The position numbers and the translations under genes were made by a program. Positions 1-7,616 of a stretch of DNA of 28,850 nucleotides are shown piece after piece (position 1 is the stretch's first letter; each line of letters begins with the position of its first letter). The stretch is taken from positions 1 to 28,850 of the forward strand of contig CAUQQF010000023.1 of NCBI GenBank assembly GCA_963520375.1, read 5' to 3'. The notes beneath the pieces were generated by a model. The model was given only the letters and a program-made list of their open reading frames with translations, made no database searches and was not told the DNA's origin. This DNA is from JABCPE02 sp963520375 (GTDB lineage Bacteria > Bacteroidota > Bacteroidia > Flavobacteriales > Weeksellaceae).

Positions 1-938
1 TTTTTTATCGGCTCTGTTTTTATTTTTTCATTTATTGCTTTCATTATTTGCTCCATTTTTTCATTTTGAGGATGGAGGTCAAAATGAGTAGCAATAAAAG
101 CCACTAAATAGTCTTTTTGCTCTTGTGAAAATTCCTTTCTAGTTTCTAAAAATTTTAGGAAAATCTCTGTCCGCGTAGTTTTAGTATCATTGATATAAGA
201 CATTGCGAATTTACTGAAATCAGCTTGTAATTTGCTTAAAAGATACTGTCTATAAGCGGGAAACTCCTTGATTAAAGATTCTTTTTCAAGTTTCTTCTGA
301 GCTTCTCTGAACTTTGCGGATACTTTAAAATCAGGGTTTTGAATCATCTGCCCGTGCATCATTTCGTATTGCGAAGTTATTATCAGAAGATTTACCATCA
401 AATCTTTCTTTTTCCATTCAACAGCCTCTTTGTCGGCTTTTTTTTCTTTTGCTATTTCATCTATTTTTTTGTTGATATCAGCCTGATATTTATCTAATTC
501 TTTGATGAATTCGCTTTCGTTTTTTTCTAAAACATTATTATTCAGTTTAGAAAAATATGAGGAAATAAATTTCTGGCTTTCAATAAGAAAATTATTGTTT
601 TCCTGTCCTTCGCCGGTGAATTTCATTTCTTCTGGAAAAGTCGCGCTATTCCCTGAAATATTGATGTTTTCACCTTTTTTAAGGTAGATAAAATTGTTTC
701 TCCCATTATATAACACGGCATAAACTCCGCTTTTTTCTACCGACAGCGTATCAGAGAAGTTGCCTTTTTCATCAAGTCCTATGTTGATGATGGGAAGCGT
801 AGCCACAGAGGACATATCCACGATTTCTATTCTGCTGAGAGGAGATGCATTACTGATTTTCCCCGAGATAATGATTTCTTTCTTGGAACAAGAAAATATA
901 AAAAGCGAAAAAATGCTTAGCAAAATGTATTTTTTCAT
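1..938 (-). CDS. Lipoprotein with DUF4369-like N-terminus, C-terminus cut by window edge
   Basis: The frame is open from an ATG at 938 to the left edge, about 312 codons, with no stop seen. The first 17 residues form a lipoprotein signal: MKK, a hydrophobic stretch rich in I, L and F, then FIFSC, which places the acylated cysteine at residue 17. After it comes a beta-rich segment (IIISGKISN, then IEIVDMSSV and FIYLKKGENINISG) followed by a long charged helical region. This order resembles the DUF4369 N-terminal domain found in front of thioredoxin/TlpA domains in Bacteroidota. If so, a CxxC thioredoxin domain should lie just outside the window, which I cannot see. It starts 28 bases after the pRiA4b-like gene and may be co-transcribed with it. 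The lipoprotein call is firm; the family is an inference. Confidence 0.75.
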   Translation of the reverse strand, partial: MKKYILLSIFSLFIFSCSKKEIIISGKISNASPLSRIEIVDMSSVATLPIINIGLDEKGNFSDTLSVEKSGVYAVLYNGRNNFIYLKKGENINISGNSATFPEEMKFTGEGQENNNFLIESQKFISSYFSKLNNNVLEKNESEFIKELDKYQADINKKIDEIAKEKKADKEAVEWKKKDLMVNLLIITSQYEMMHGQMIQNPDFKVSAKFREAQKKLEKESLIKEFPAYRQYLLSKLQADFSKFAMSYINDTKTTRTEIFLKFLETRKEFSQEQKDYLVAFIATHFDLHPQNEKMEQIMKAINEKIKTEPIK

Positions 939-966
939 AGTAGAGTATATTGGTTTTGTTACTATT

Positions 967-1554
967 TTAGTCCTCATCTTCATCATCCATTTCATCTTCA
1001 TAGTAGTCTTCTTCGTAGTCGTCCTCATCTTCATCTTCAAAATCATCATTGAAATCAGAGCCGAAATCCTCATTCAGCATTCCGAAATCATCATCCAAGG
1101 CAGCAAAGTTGGCAGCCTGCTTTTTTGAACCAGCCGAAGAACCGCTTTTACTCGGTGCTTTCAGTGGGACATTTCCAAAGCGGAACACCGTAATAGGATA
1201 GTTCACGGAAGGTTTCTCTTCTGTGATTTCCAGAAGTTCGCAGAAGAACTCCCACAGGTCAAACAGCCCGTATTTAAAGTGCATTTTGCTTCCTACTTCT
1301 GGGAATGCCTCTTTTAGATAAATATCGGACATGGTTTCTCCATCTCCATCATCAGACAGGTCTTCCAAAGGAATGGCATCTCCTTCGGACCAGTTTTCAT
1401 CAGCATAATAAAACGAGGAAAGCTCATCGCCCTGCAGACTAAAAGCACTTTTAATTCCTAAATGCAGATTCCAAAGAGTTTGTTTGTCTTTAATCTCAAT
1501 GTCTCTAAAAATCTGCTCCTTCGCATCTAAAATAACTCTTACCTTGTAAATCAT
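967..1554 (-). CDS. Plasmid pRiA4b ORF-3-like protein with acidic C-terminal tail
   Basis: A 195-residue protein beginning MIYKVRVILD. The N-terminal two thirds match the pattern of the pRiA4b ORF-3 family (PF07929, often named IS1096 passenger TnpR family): a strand such as YKVRVIL, an IWR-like position replaced by IFRDIEI, then TLWNLHLGIKSAF and a central acidic DDGDG segment, followed by a FKYGLFDLWEF helix region. Residues from about 150 to the end are almost all D, E, F and Y, giving a very acidic disordered tail. The biochemical role of the family is unknown. Despite the IS-derived name there is no transposase or terminal repeat here, so I do not treat it as mobile. The ATG at 1554 is 49 bases downstream of a TATATTTG box. 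It may form an operon with the lipoprotein gene that follows it. Confidence 0.75.
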   Translation of the reverse strand: MIYKVRVILDAKEQIFRDIEIKDKQTLWNLHLGIKSAFSLQGDELSSFYYADENWSEGDAIPLEDLSDDGDGETMSDIYLKEAFPEVGSKMHFKYGLFDLWEFFCELLEITEEKPSVNYPITVFRFGNVPLKAPSKSGSSAGSKKQAANFAALDDDFGMLNEDFGSDFNDDFEDEDEDDYEEDYYEDEMDDEDED

Positions 1555-1602
1555 AAAGTTAAAATTCTTCTTATAAAGTATTTATTTTAAAAAAACTGAG
1601 TG

Positions 1603-1610
1603 CAAATATA
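1603..1610 (-). promoter_or_regulatory. Putative -7 promoter box for the pRiA4b-like gene
   Basis: TATATTTG on the minus strand fits the Bacteroidota TAnnTTTG consensus. The leader to the ATG at 1554 is 49 bases, longer than for most genes here, and no clear TTG -33 element is present. Confidence 0.45.
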
Positions 1611-1647
1611 AAATTAATTAAAATGTAGTAAAAATTAAATTTTATAT

Positions 1648-1922
1648 TTTTTGAAAAAAATTAGGAGATACAGGGTGTAGTTTTGACTTTCAGGGTGTCC
1701 GAGATAATAAACTACAGGGTGTAGCTTGGACTTTCAGAGTGTCTGAGATAACAAACTACAGGGTGTAGTTTGTATTTTTTGTCAAAAAATTAGGAGATAC
1801 AGGGTGGGGTTTGCACTTTTAGGGTGTCCGAGATAGCAAACTACAGGGTGTAGTTCGTGTTTTTTTGAAAAAAATAGTCAGCTACAGGGTGTAGTTTTGA
1901 CTTTCAGGGTGTCTGAGACACC
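1648..1922. repeat. Modular tandem repeat with CAGGGTG core
   Basis: The core CAGGGTG, including two one-base variants (CAGAGTG at 1735 and TAGGGTG at 1820), occurs at 1671, 1691, 1715, 1735, 1759, 1800, 1820, 1844, 1885 and 1905. The steps are 20, 24, 20, 24, 41, 20, 24, 41 and 20. Cores lie in two alternating modules. One is CTACAGGGTGTAG, itself an inverted repeat (CTACA-GGG-TGTAG), complete at 1712, 1756, 1841 and 1882 and altered at 1670 and 1798. The other is CTTTCAGGGTGTCCGAGA and variants at 1688, 1732, 1817 and 1902. A T-run/A-run palindrome sits at about 1648-1661, 1773-1791 and 1860-1874. The array ends in GGTGTC-TGA-GACACC (1908-1922). No open reading frame of interest covers it. 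It fills most of the 447-bp gap between the pRiA4b-like gene and lnt. Confidence 0.85.
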
Positions 1923-1934
1923 AATCTGGGAAAA

Positions 1935-1978
1935 TTCCGCCGTTTTTTTTACCCTGAAAGTCCGAGCCTTCGGCGGAA
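1935..1978. repeat. Inverted repeat with an inverted copy of the array module, downstream of lnt
   Basis: TTCCGCCG (1935-1942) pairs with CGGCGGAA (1971-1978), an 8-bp GC-rich stem with a 28-base interior. The interior holds a run of eight T and then ACCCTGAAAGTCC, which is the reverse complement of the array module seen at 1728-1740 and elsewhere. A smaller hairpin, CCGA-GCCT-TCGG, lies at 1962-1973. It is 24 bases past the lnt stop and could act as its transcript end, but the minus-strand T-run after the stem is short (TTTT), so terminator function is uncertain. Confidence 0.55.
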
Positions 1979-2001
1979 ACTCTATTTTAAATTAAACAAT
2001 A

Positions 2002-3618
2002 TTATGTTTGTGGATTTGGCCTGCGTTTTACCAGCTTTGCGATGAATAGAAAACAGAACGCAGCGATAGAAATTTTAGACAGCAGGTCGCCTATTTTACT
2101 ATAAATAGTTTCTTTTTCATACAGCTGAACATCGGCTGTCAGTGCATTTTTCTCATTGTAAAGCGTATGCGCGAGAATATCGCCACGGGCATTGATATGC
2201 GCAGAAATCCCACCATTGGCCGAACGAGCGACTTCTCTTCGGTTTTCTATGGCACGAAGTCTGGTATATGCCAAAAGCTGCTGATGCCCCTGCGATGCAC
2301 CCCACCAAGAGTCATTGGTGATAACACCAAGGAAGTTCGCACCGTTTTTCACATAATCGGTCACAAATTCGCCATAAATACTCTCGTAACAGATGATGGG
2401 CGCGATTTTCCCTTTGTTGTAAGGATTAGTAAAAACCTTTCGTTCCTTGTCCGTTCCAAGTGAAGCAATCGTCCCGCCGAAATTCAGCATAGCATCGCCC
2501 AAAATAGGTTTAAGGACATTCATATAAGGGAAAATTTCGACACCTGGCACGAGCTTTCCTTTGTGATAAATCTGAATTTCTTCCTCTGGAACAACCTGCA
2601 ATGCTGAATTAAAACTATCCGCCCAAAAACCCTGTCTATCGTAAAAAGTAGCACTTTCTGGCTTTTCCTCATCGTTATTATAAATCTTATGAGTAGAAAC
2701 GCCGCCCATAAAAACTGACTTCGGATGGTTTTTCAGGAAATTCTCCACCATGTGGATAGACTGGCTGTTATGAAGCCCTTTCTCGGAAAGTCCGCCGTAA
2801 CCAGGGAAAGAAGTCTCAGGCGAGAGGTAAAAATCTATTTTAGAAGAGTTTTCTGCCAAAGAAAAAAGCTCCTGCACTATCTGAAGGCTGTCTTTTTGGT
2901 ATTTTTCGTGATATGGGTCTAAATTCGGCTGAAGCATCATAATGCGGACTTTTCCGATTGGTTTTTCATCAAACTGATGATATTTAAACAAGGAAATCAT
3001 CATCGGCAAAACAATCAGCCCCAAAACTACGACAGAAGTTTTAACCAAAAATCTTTTCTCTGCCCACCATATTTTAAGAATATAAAAAATCAAAGCATTG
3101 AGCGTTAAAATCCAGAAACTCCCGCCCGTTGCGCCCAAAGTGTCGTACCACTGTATCAGCTGAGGATAGTCTGCAAAGGAGTTACCAAGGTTCAGCCAAG
3201 GCCATGTAAACTCCCACGCCATATGGAAATATTCAAAACTCATCCATACAAACACGAAAAAAGCCAGTCCCAAAGGGAGTTTTTTGCCTTTTTTATACCA
3301 ATGAAAAAGCTGAAAAGCCGTGGACATCAGCAGGGAATTGACCAAAACAGGGAAAACCACCGCCATAAGTGCAGGGCTGCCATCTGGATTTTGTGAATTA
3401 TAAAGCCAACCTGTGGTTATAACATTCCAAATGATAAAAGTAAGATACGAACAGCCAAAAACTGCCCAGCCTTTTCTTTTTATATCCGATTGAGAAATGT
3501 TTTCCTCCACGAATAACAAAGGGACAAACGCCACAAAAATAAAAAACGGAACGCCATAAGTAGGCCACGAAACCGACAGCAATACGCCCGACAAAACCAC
3601 ACAAAAAAGATTTTTCAT
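2002..3618 (-). CDS. lnt: Apolipoprotein N-acyltransferase Lnt
   Basis: This 538-residue inner-membrane enzyme transfers an acyl chain from phospholipid to the N-terminal cysteine of diacylglyceryl lipoproteins, the last step of lipoprotein maturation. About six hydrophobic segments fill residues 1-215. The periplasmic carbon-nitrogen hydrolase domain follows from about 224. The expected catalytic residues are visible: E268 in SPETSFPG, K353 in YHKGKLVPG and C410 in IICYES. Further family marks are NDSWWG near 435 and the RAIENRREVARSANGG segment. A last membrane helix lies near the C-terminus. Length is normal for the family. The ATG at 3618 sits 19 bases after a TATTTTTG box. The gene is divergent from the VanZ-family gene, and the next feature downstream is the 1648-1978 repeat region. 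Confidence 0.95.
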   Translation of the reverse strand: MKNLFCVVLSGVLLSVSWPTYGVPFFIFVAFVPLLFVEENISQSDIKRKGWAVFGCSYLTFIIWNVITTGWLYNSQNPDGSPALMAVVFPVLVNSLLMSTAFQLFHWYKKGKKLPLGLAFFVFVWMSFEYFHMAWEFTWPWLNLGNSFADYPQLIQWYDTLGATGGSFWILTLNALIFYILKIWWAEKRFLVKTSVVVLGLIVLPMMISLFKYHQFDEKPIGKVRIMMLQPNLDPYHEKYQKDSLQIVQELFSLAENSSKIDFYLSPETSFPGYGGLSEKGLHNSQSIHMVENFLKNHPKSVFMGGVSTHKIYNNDEEKPESATFYDRQGFWADSFNSALQVVPEEEIQIYHKGKLVPGVEIFPYMNVLKPILGDAMLNFGGTIASLGTDKERKVFTNPYNKGKIAPIICYESIYGEFVTDYVKNGANFLGVITNDSWWGASQGHQQLLAYTRLRAIENRREVARSANGGISAHINARGDILAHTLYNEKNALTADVQLYEKETIYSKIGDLLSKISIAAFCFLFIAKLVKRRPNPQT

Positions 3619-3636
3619 ACTTTATAATTTCAAGGG

Positions 3637-3654
3637 CAAAAATACTTATTTTTG
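3637..3654. promoter_or_regulatory. Back-to-back divergent -7 boxes for lnt and the VanZ-family gene
   Basis: CAAAAATA-CT-TATTTTTG is an almost perfect palindrome. Read leftward, 3637-3644 gives TATTTTTG, 19 bases before the lnt ATG. Read rightward, 3647-3654 gives TATTTTTG, 20 bases before the VanZ ATG at 3674. Both fit TAnnTTTG and lie only two bases apart in a 55-base intergenic space, so the two transcription starts must be very close. No clear TTG -33 element is seen on either side. Confidence 0.6.
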
Positions 3655-3673
3655 CTAAAATCTCGGTTTTTGT

Positions 3674-4084
3674 ATGATTTTTAAGAAAATTTATCGCATT
3701 TTCATCCTTCCTTACACTATTTTTCTGCTGTATCTGATGTTCCTCGGTTTTGGGAGAGAACAGCACGAAGTCAATATTGTAAGGCTTTTACCACTCGTTT
3801 CCACGATTCTTTTTGTTCAAAACACCACTTCTTGGGAAAGCATCATTATCAATCTTTTTGGAAATATCATTATGTTCATTCCTTTTGGATTTTTAGGCTG
3901 GCTGAATGCGAAATATTTTAGCTTTAAAAAACTTATTGTGGATTTTTTATCAGCTTTAATCATCGTGGAAGCCCTACAATACCTCACAAGACTCGGTGTT
4001 TTTGATATTGATGACTTGGCGCTTAATTCCCTGGGCGTATGGATAGGTTTTCAGATGAGAAAATTCATTGATAATTTTAATTAA
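3674..4084 (+). CDS. VanZ family membrane protein
   Basis: A 136-residue protein with four hydrophobic segments: residues about 8-26, 58-77, 85-101 and 116-130. The VanZ-type motif is seen in NLFGNIIMFIPFGFLGWL, where the asparagines and the MFIPFG turn are characteristic, and the last part (LALNSLGVWIGF) corresponds to the D-x-x-N-xx-G ending of the family. VanZ was named for low-level teicoplanin resistance, but small chromosomal homologues in Flavobacteriia have no established role, so no resistance function should be assumed. It probably forms a two-gene operon with the next gene, 8 bases downstream. Confidence 0.85.
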   Translation: MIFKKIYRIFILPYTIFLLYLMFLGFGREQHEVNIVRLLPLVSTILFVQNTTSWESIIINLFGNIIMFIPFGFLGWLNAKYFSFKKLIVDFLSALIIVEALQYLTRLGVFDIDDLALNSLGVWIGFQMRKFIDNFN

Positions 4085-4092
4085 TATTAAGT

Positions 4093-4542
4093 ATGGAAAA
4101 TAAGGAAGTAATAAAAAGAAGTTTAGTAGTTATTTTAGTTTTGTTAGGTAGTATTATGATATTTTTTTTAGGAAATATGATTTTTTGGAGTATTGCCATG
4201 GGAAAAGCAGAAGTATATCCTTCATCGCCAGAAGAAGATCTATTCATAGAAAATTTAGAAGAAAAAACCAACCTATGGATAATGTACTTTCCTCTTCCTA
4301 AAGGAAATACCATCCAAGATATAAACATACGCAAAAAAGGATATGTGGAACCTAATATAACTATCAACAAGGATAATATTAAAACTTTCAGTGATTCTGT
4401 TTTTACTGAATTTATGAAAGTATATTCTCTAAAAAAAGAAACTGATAGTTTATTTATAACTTTTAGTCTTGATAGTTTACAGAATGAAAAAACTAAAATA
4501 TCTTATCGTATAGACACATCTTTTCATTATAAAGTAAAATAA
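4093..4542 (+). CDS. Small single-pass membrane protein, function unknown
   Basis: A 149-residue protein that I do not recognise. Residues 1-9 are charged (MENKEVIKR) and are followed by a strongly hydrophobic stretch, about 10-35 (LVVILVLLGSIMIFFLG and onward), that should anchor it in the inner membrane with the rest outside. The remainder is hydrophilic and lysine-rich, with no cysteine motif and no catalytic signature, ending in alternating strand-like segments (LFITFSLDSL, ISYRIDTSFHYKVK). It follows the VanZ-family stop by 8 bases, which suggests one transcript and perhaps a shared membrane role. No terminator is evident after it. Confidence 0.7.
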   Translation: MENKEVIKRSLVVILVLLGSIMIFFLGNMIFWSIAMGKAEVYPSSPEEDLFIENLEEKTNLWIMYFPLPKGNTIQDINIRKKGYVEPNITINKDNIKTFSDSVFTEFMKVYSLKKETDSLFITFSLDSLQNEKTKISYRIDTSFHYKVK

Positions 4543-4627
4543 TTTCTATCAAAATATGCTTTATCTATATTATTTCAAAGATAATTTTAGAAAATTTTCA
4601 AGGTTTTATTTCTTACTAAAAAAGATG

Positions 4628-4635
4628 TAAATTTG
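4628..4635 (+). promoter_or_regulatory. Putative -7 box for the M48 peptidase gene
   Basis: TAAATTTG matches TAnnTTTG and ends 22 bases before the ATG at 4657. The in-frame TTG at 4633 lies inside this box, so it cannot be the start codon if the box is used; this supports the ATG at 4657. No TTG is seen at the -33 position. Confidence 0.55.
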
Positions 4636-4656
4636 TGTCCATTAAAATATAATGAA

Positions 4657-5958
4657 ATGAAATTTAGACTACTACATTTTGTTTTTTTCTTTGTGTTTAT
4701 GCACTCTTTCGCACAATATAAACCAATAGACACGGCAGACTATGCGCAGAGAAAAGAATTTCTAAACCAGCTGAAAACCAAAAACGAAGCCCTGATAAAA
4801 TCCCTAAAATCCAAATACACAGGAAAAACGGGAAGAGAACTAGAAAAATTCTACCGAGAGTTTTATAAAGATTTTGAGAAAGAGATTAAAGACAAAGATT
4901 TTTCTTTTAATTCTAATTTTAAAATTAAGCTGGAAAAAATCCTATTAAACCTAAAAAAGAAAAATCCACAAATCCCAGACAATCTGAACATTTTGGTTGC
5001 TAAAAATAACAAGCCAAATGCCTTCTGCCTTGCCGATGGGACTTTCGTGGTGAATATGGGACTTTTTAATGTGCTGGACAATGAAGCGCAAGTAGCGAGT
5101 GTCCTCAGCCACGAACTTGCCCATTACTTACTGGAACATATGCTGAAATCTTTGGTCAATGAAATCAATGAGGACAAAGACAGCCGCTCCATAATGGAAA
5201 ATCTGAAAAAAGTATCGGTAAATAAATCCCAAAAAGCCTTTGATATCGTAAAAGATAATCTCTACAAAAAGCGCGAAATCAAACGAAAAAGAGAAGTAGA
5301 AGCCGACTCGCTGGGATATGTCCTTTTCCGAAATTCTGACTATGAAAACACCGAATTCTACAACACTCTGAGCAACCTCAGCAAATATGACACGATTTCG
5401 CCGCGAGAACTAAAAATAGAAACTTATAAAAAACTCTACAACCTGCCCAGTCAGCCTTTCAAAGACAGCTGGATGACAAAGGAAGATTTTGGGAATTATA
5501 ACTACGACCATTACAAAGTAAAATTAAACAAAGATTCCCTCTCCACGCACCCAGAATTAGCCCAAAGGATGGAATTTATCACGAAACAATTTGCTGAACT
5601 TAAAAACAAAAAAGAGGCAAAAAAAGGCGATGAAGAATTTGCTAAACTCAAAAATACAGCCCGAATGGAAGTCCTGCCAAACCTATGGCATTCCGAACAA
5701 TACGGACGAGGAATCTACGCCGCTATGCAGTTTTTACAAGACAAAGAGGAGGAAAACTACTATCACGAATGGCTTGGGAAATTGTTTGAAAAAATCTACA
5801 CTGCACGAAAAAATTACAACCTAAACCGCTATCTGGACAGAATAGAACCCAAAAAACAGAGCGAAAGCTATCAGCAGTTTTTGAGTTTTATGTGGAATCT
5901 AAATTTAGCAGAAATCAAGAATATCGCAGACTACTATAATAAAAAAGGAGCTTCTTAG
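4657..5958 (+). CDS. Secreted M48 family zinc metalloprotease
   Basis: With the ATG at 4657 the protein has 433 residues and starts with a signal peptide (MKFRLLHF, a phenylalanine-rich core, then HSFA before QYKP). The zinc site is clear: SHELAH with the HExxH histidines at residues 152 and 156, and a downstream EVEADSLGY in which a glutamate at 215 is the likely third ligand. The sequence before the site (AFCLADGTFVVNMGLFNVL, then NEAQVASVLSHELAH) is the usual M48/Ste24-type lead-in. The C-terminal 200 residues are lysine-rich and helical, without recognisable TPR motifs. A periplasmic protein quality-control role is typical of such proteins but not shown here. The stop codon lies in the loop of the following hairpin terminator. 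Confidence 0.9.
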   Translation: MKFRLLHFVFFFVFMHSFAQYKPIDTADYAQRKEFLNQLKTKNEALIKSLKSKYTGKTGRELEKFYREFYKDFEKEIKDKDFSFNSNFKIKLEKILLNLKKKNPQIPDNLNILVAKNNKPNAFCLADGTFVVNMGLFNVLDNEAQVASVLSHELAHYLLEHMLKSLVNEINEDKDSRSIMENLKKVSVNKSQKAFDIVKDNLYKKREIKRKREVEADSLGYVLFRNSDYENTEFYNTLSNLSKYDTISPRELKIETYKKLYNLPSQPFKDSWMTKEDFGNYNYDHYKVKLNKDSLSTHPELAQRMEFITKQFAELKNKKEAKKGDEEFAKLKNTARMEVLPNLWHSEQYGRGIYAAMQFLQDKEEENYYHEWLGKLFEKIYTARKNYNLNRYLDRIEPKKQSESYQQFLSFMWNLNLAEIKNIADYYNKKGAS

Positions 5959-5972
5959 AAGCCCCTTTTTTT
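5941..5972. terminator. Bidirectional terminator between convergent genes
   Basis: GGAGCTTC-TTA-GAAGCCCC with one A-C mismatch, flanked by six A on the left and seven or more T on the right. It can end the M48 gene rightward and the 5974-7509 gene leftward. The M48 stop codon TAG (5956-5958) overlaps the loop and right arm. Confidence 0.85.
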
Positions 5973-5973
5973 G

Positions 5974-7509
5974 TTAAAAATTTAATCTCTCCAAACGGAT
6001 TTTATTGAATTTTTCTTTCTCATTGTATTCACGGAGGAGAATATAACCCTCTTTCCCGATGTAAGGCACTACAAAATAATTGTCTTTCTCGGAGATTTTT
6101 ACATTTTCTTGATTGAATTTACCATCGATAAGTGTATTGATGTACAAATTCCAGTTCTTTTCCTTCGTTTCTTTATCTTTTTTAAAGTCTCTGAAGAAAA
6201 ATACCACATCTTTGCCGCCATTTAGATATTGAGAGAAAAGATAATCAGCATTTACATTCCATTTGGTTTTATCCTTTTCAAAAACTCTCACTTCTTTCAG
6301 CTTAAAATCTTTATCTGTAAAGGCATACACCATATCTTTTGTCGCTGAAGCAGAATAAGCCCCCTCTGGTCTCCATTTTTCAAATAAAATCCCTACACTG
6401 CCGTCTTTTAGGAAGAAGAAATCTCTTTCCAAAAGATGATATCCCATTCCGACATGACCAAATTTATTAATTTCCTGTATAAACGGCTTAAAGTCTATGA
6501 AATTGATATTTTTAACATCCACTCCAAAGTTTCGTTTATCTAAAACAAGCCTTGTCAATCCCACAGAATATAAGGCACTTTGTTTTTCATAAAACCTTCC
6601 TGAGATGATTATTTTATCATCAAATGTTTTATCATTATCCACCAATCTTCCACTAGAATATAGAGAAGTAATTTCATCCATAGTCAATCCATTCAAGCCT
6701 GTAATCGGTGTTTTGGCTTTTATACTTCCTGTTTTCATATCCAGCACTTGGAAGAAATAAGAATATTCCCTCTTATTCTTTACTTTTAGAATGGTGTAGA
6801 TGTATTTATCATCTTTTTCAATGATTCTGATGGATTCATATTTGTTTTTAGTTCCATCCGTATTATACTTGTATTCCCAAAGCAGTTTTTTATTGTCATC
6901 GTATCTTTTTAGGCTATGATTTTTGCCATAAGTTTCGTAGTCATCATATTCCATAACGATGAAACCGCCTTCTTTTATTTCATAAACACTAGATACATAA
7001 AGAAATCCTTTTTCTCTCCGCTCTTTTCTTTCTTCTTTTCTTTGGTTTCGTACATTTTCTGGTTCTGTTACTTCTTTGAAAGTGTTATTCTCGTATTCGT
7101 AATATACTTTTTGTTTTATGGTGTTATCCTTTAGATTAACCTCCATTGTGCGCGGATAGAAGAAGTCCCTTCCCTTTACTGCATCATAATCAGCTCTTGG
7201 ATAAAGAACCAGATTTCCTCTAAAATCAATTGCTCCGAAATAGTTTGCCGCTGTGATATCTCCTTCAAACTCTTTGTTGGCAACTGGATTTAAGTTTTTA
7301 TCCAAAAAGACATATTCAAATTTTTTCGTTTTATCACCAGACTTGCCATAGCCGTAGATCGCCACATATCCGTAGAGATTTTCATCTTGGTCAAATAGTG
7401 CATTGAGTCCAAGATAATTTCCTTTGGCTAAAGCAAATAAATCTCGTGATTGTGAAAAAGCAGTGAAAACACCGCAGAAAATCAAAAATGTAAATAAAAT
7501 TTTTCGCAT
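5974..7509 (-). CDS. Secreted protein of unknown function
   Basis: A 511-residue protein with a clear signal peptide (MRKILFTFLIFCGVFTAFSQ, cleavage likely before or near Q20). The mature part is rich in aromatic and charged residues and consists of repeated short strands that alternate with DKDF or DKNL turns (for example VFLDKNLNPV, YAFTDKDFKLKEVRV). This suggests a beta-propeller-like or other all-beta fold, but I see no assigned family motif. There is no C-terminal type IX secretion signal that I can recognise; the end is FNKIRLERLNF. A weak TACATTCG box (7522-7529) precedes the ATG by 13 bases. It is convergent with the M48 peptidase and shares its terminator. Confidence 0.75.
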   Translation of the reverse strand: MRKILFTFLIFCGVFTAFSQSRDLFALAKGNYLGLNALFDQDENLYGYVAIYGYGKSGDKTKKFEYVFLDKNLNPVANKEFEGDITAANYFGAIDFRGNLVLYPRADYDAVKGRDFFYPRTMEVNLKDNTIKQKVYYEYENNTFKEVTEPENVRNQRKEERKERREKGFLYVSSVYEIKEGGFIVMEYDDYETYGKNHSLKRYDDNKKLLWEYKYNTDGTKNKYESIRIIEKDDKYIYTILKVKNKREYSYFFQVLDMKTGSIKAKTPITGLNGLTMDEITSLYSSGRLVDNDKTFDDKIIISGRFYEKQSALYSVGLTRLVLDKRNFGVDVKNINFIDFKPFIQEINKFGHVGMGYHLLERDFFFLKDGSVGILFEKWRPEGAYSASATKDMVYAFTDKDFKLKEVRVFEKDKTKWNVNADYLFSQYLNGGKDVVFFFRDFKKDKETKEKNWNLYINTLIDGKFNQENVKISEKDNYFVVPYIGKEGYILLREYNEKEKFNKIRLERLNF

Positions 7510-7568
7510 AATTTTTTCTTGCGAATGTACACATTTTCCACCAGAACAGAAAGATGAGTTTTATCACT

Positions 7569-7598
7569 AAAAAAAGACTATCTTCTTCGATAGTCTTT
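7569..7598 (-). terminator. Rho-independent terminator of the DUF4136 lipoprotein gene
   Basis: AAAGACTATC (7573-7582) pairs perfectly with GATAGTCTTT (7589-7598) around a 6-base loop. Read leftward, the stem runs into a string of seven T, ending the gene at 7617-8147. Confidence 0.9.
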
Positions 7599-7616
7599 CT
7601 TGTTTTAAAATGATTT

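Noticed and set aside
760..1128. Plus-strand frame of 122 codons with a hydrophobic stretch
   Set aside because: It is antisense to the lipoprotein start and the acidic tail of the pRiA4b-like gene; the hydrophobic run is the complement of D/E codons.
1648..1922. CRISPR array
   Set aside because: Cores are only 7-18 bases, intervening segments are themselves repeated rather than unique, and no cas gene is present.
967..2001. Insertion sequence, suggested by the IS1096-passenger family name and adjacent repeats
   Set aside because: No transposase, no terminal inverted repeats pairing across the gene and no target duplication could be found.
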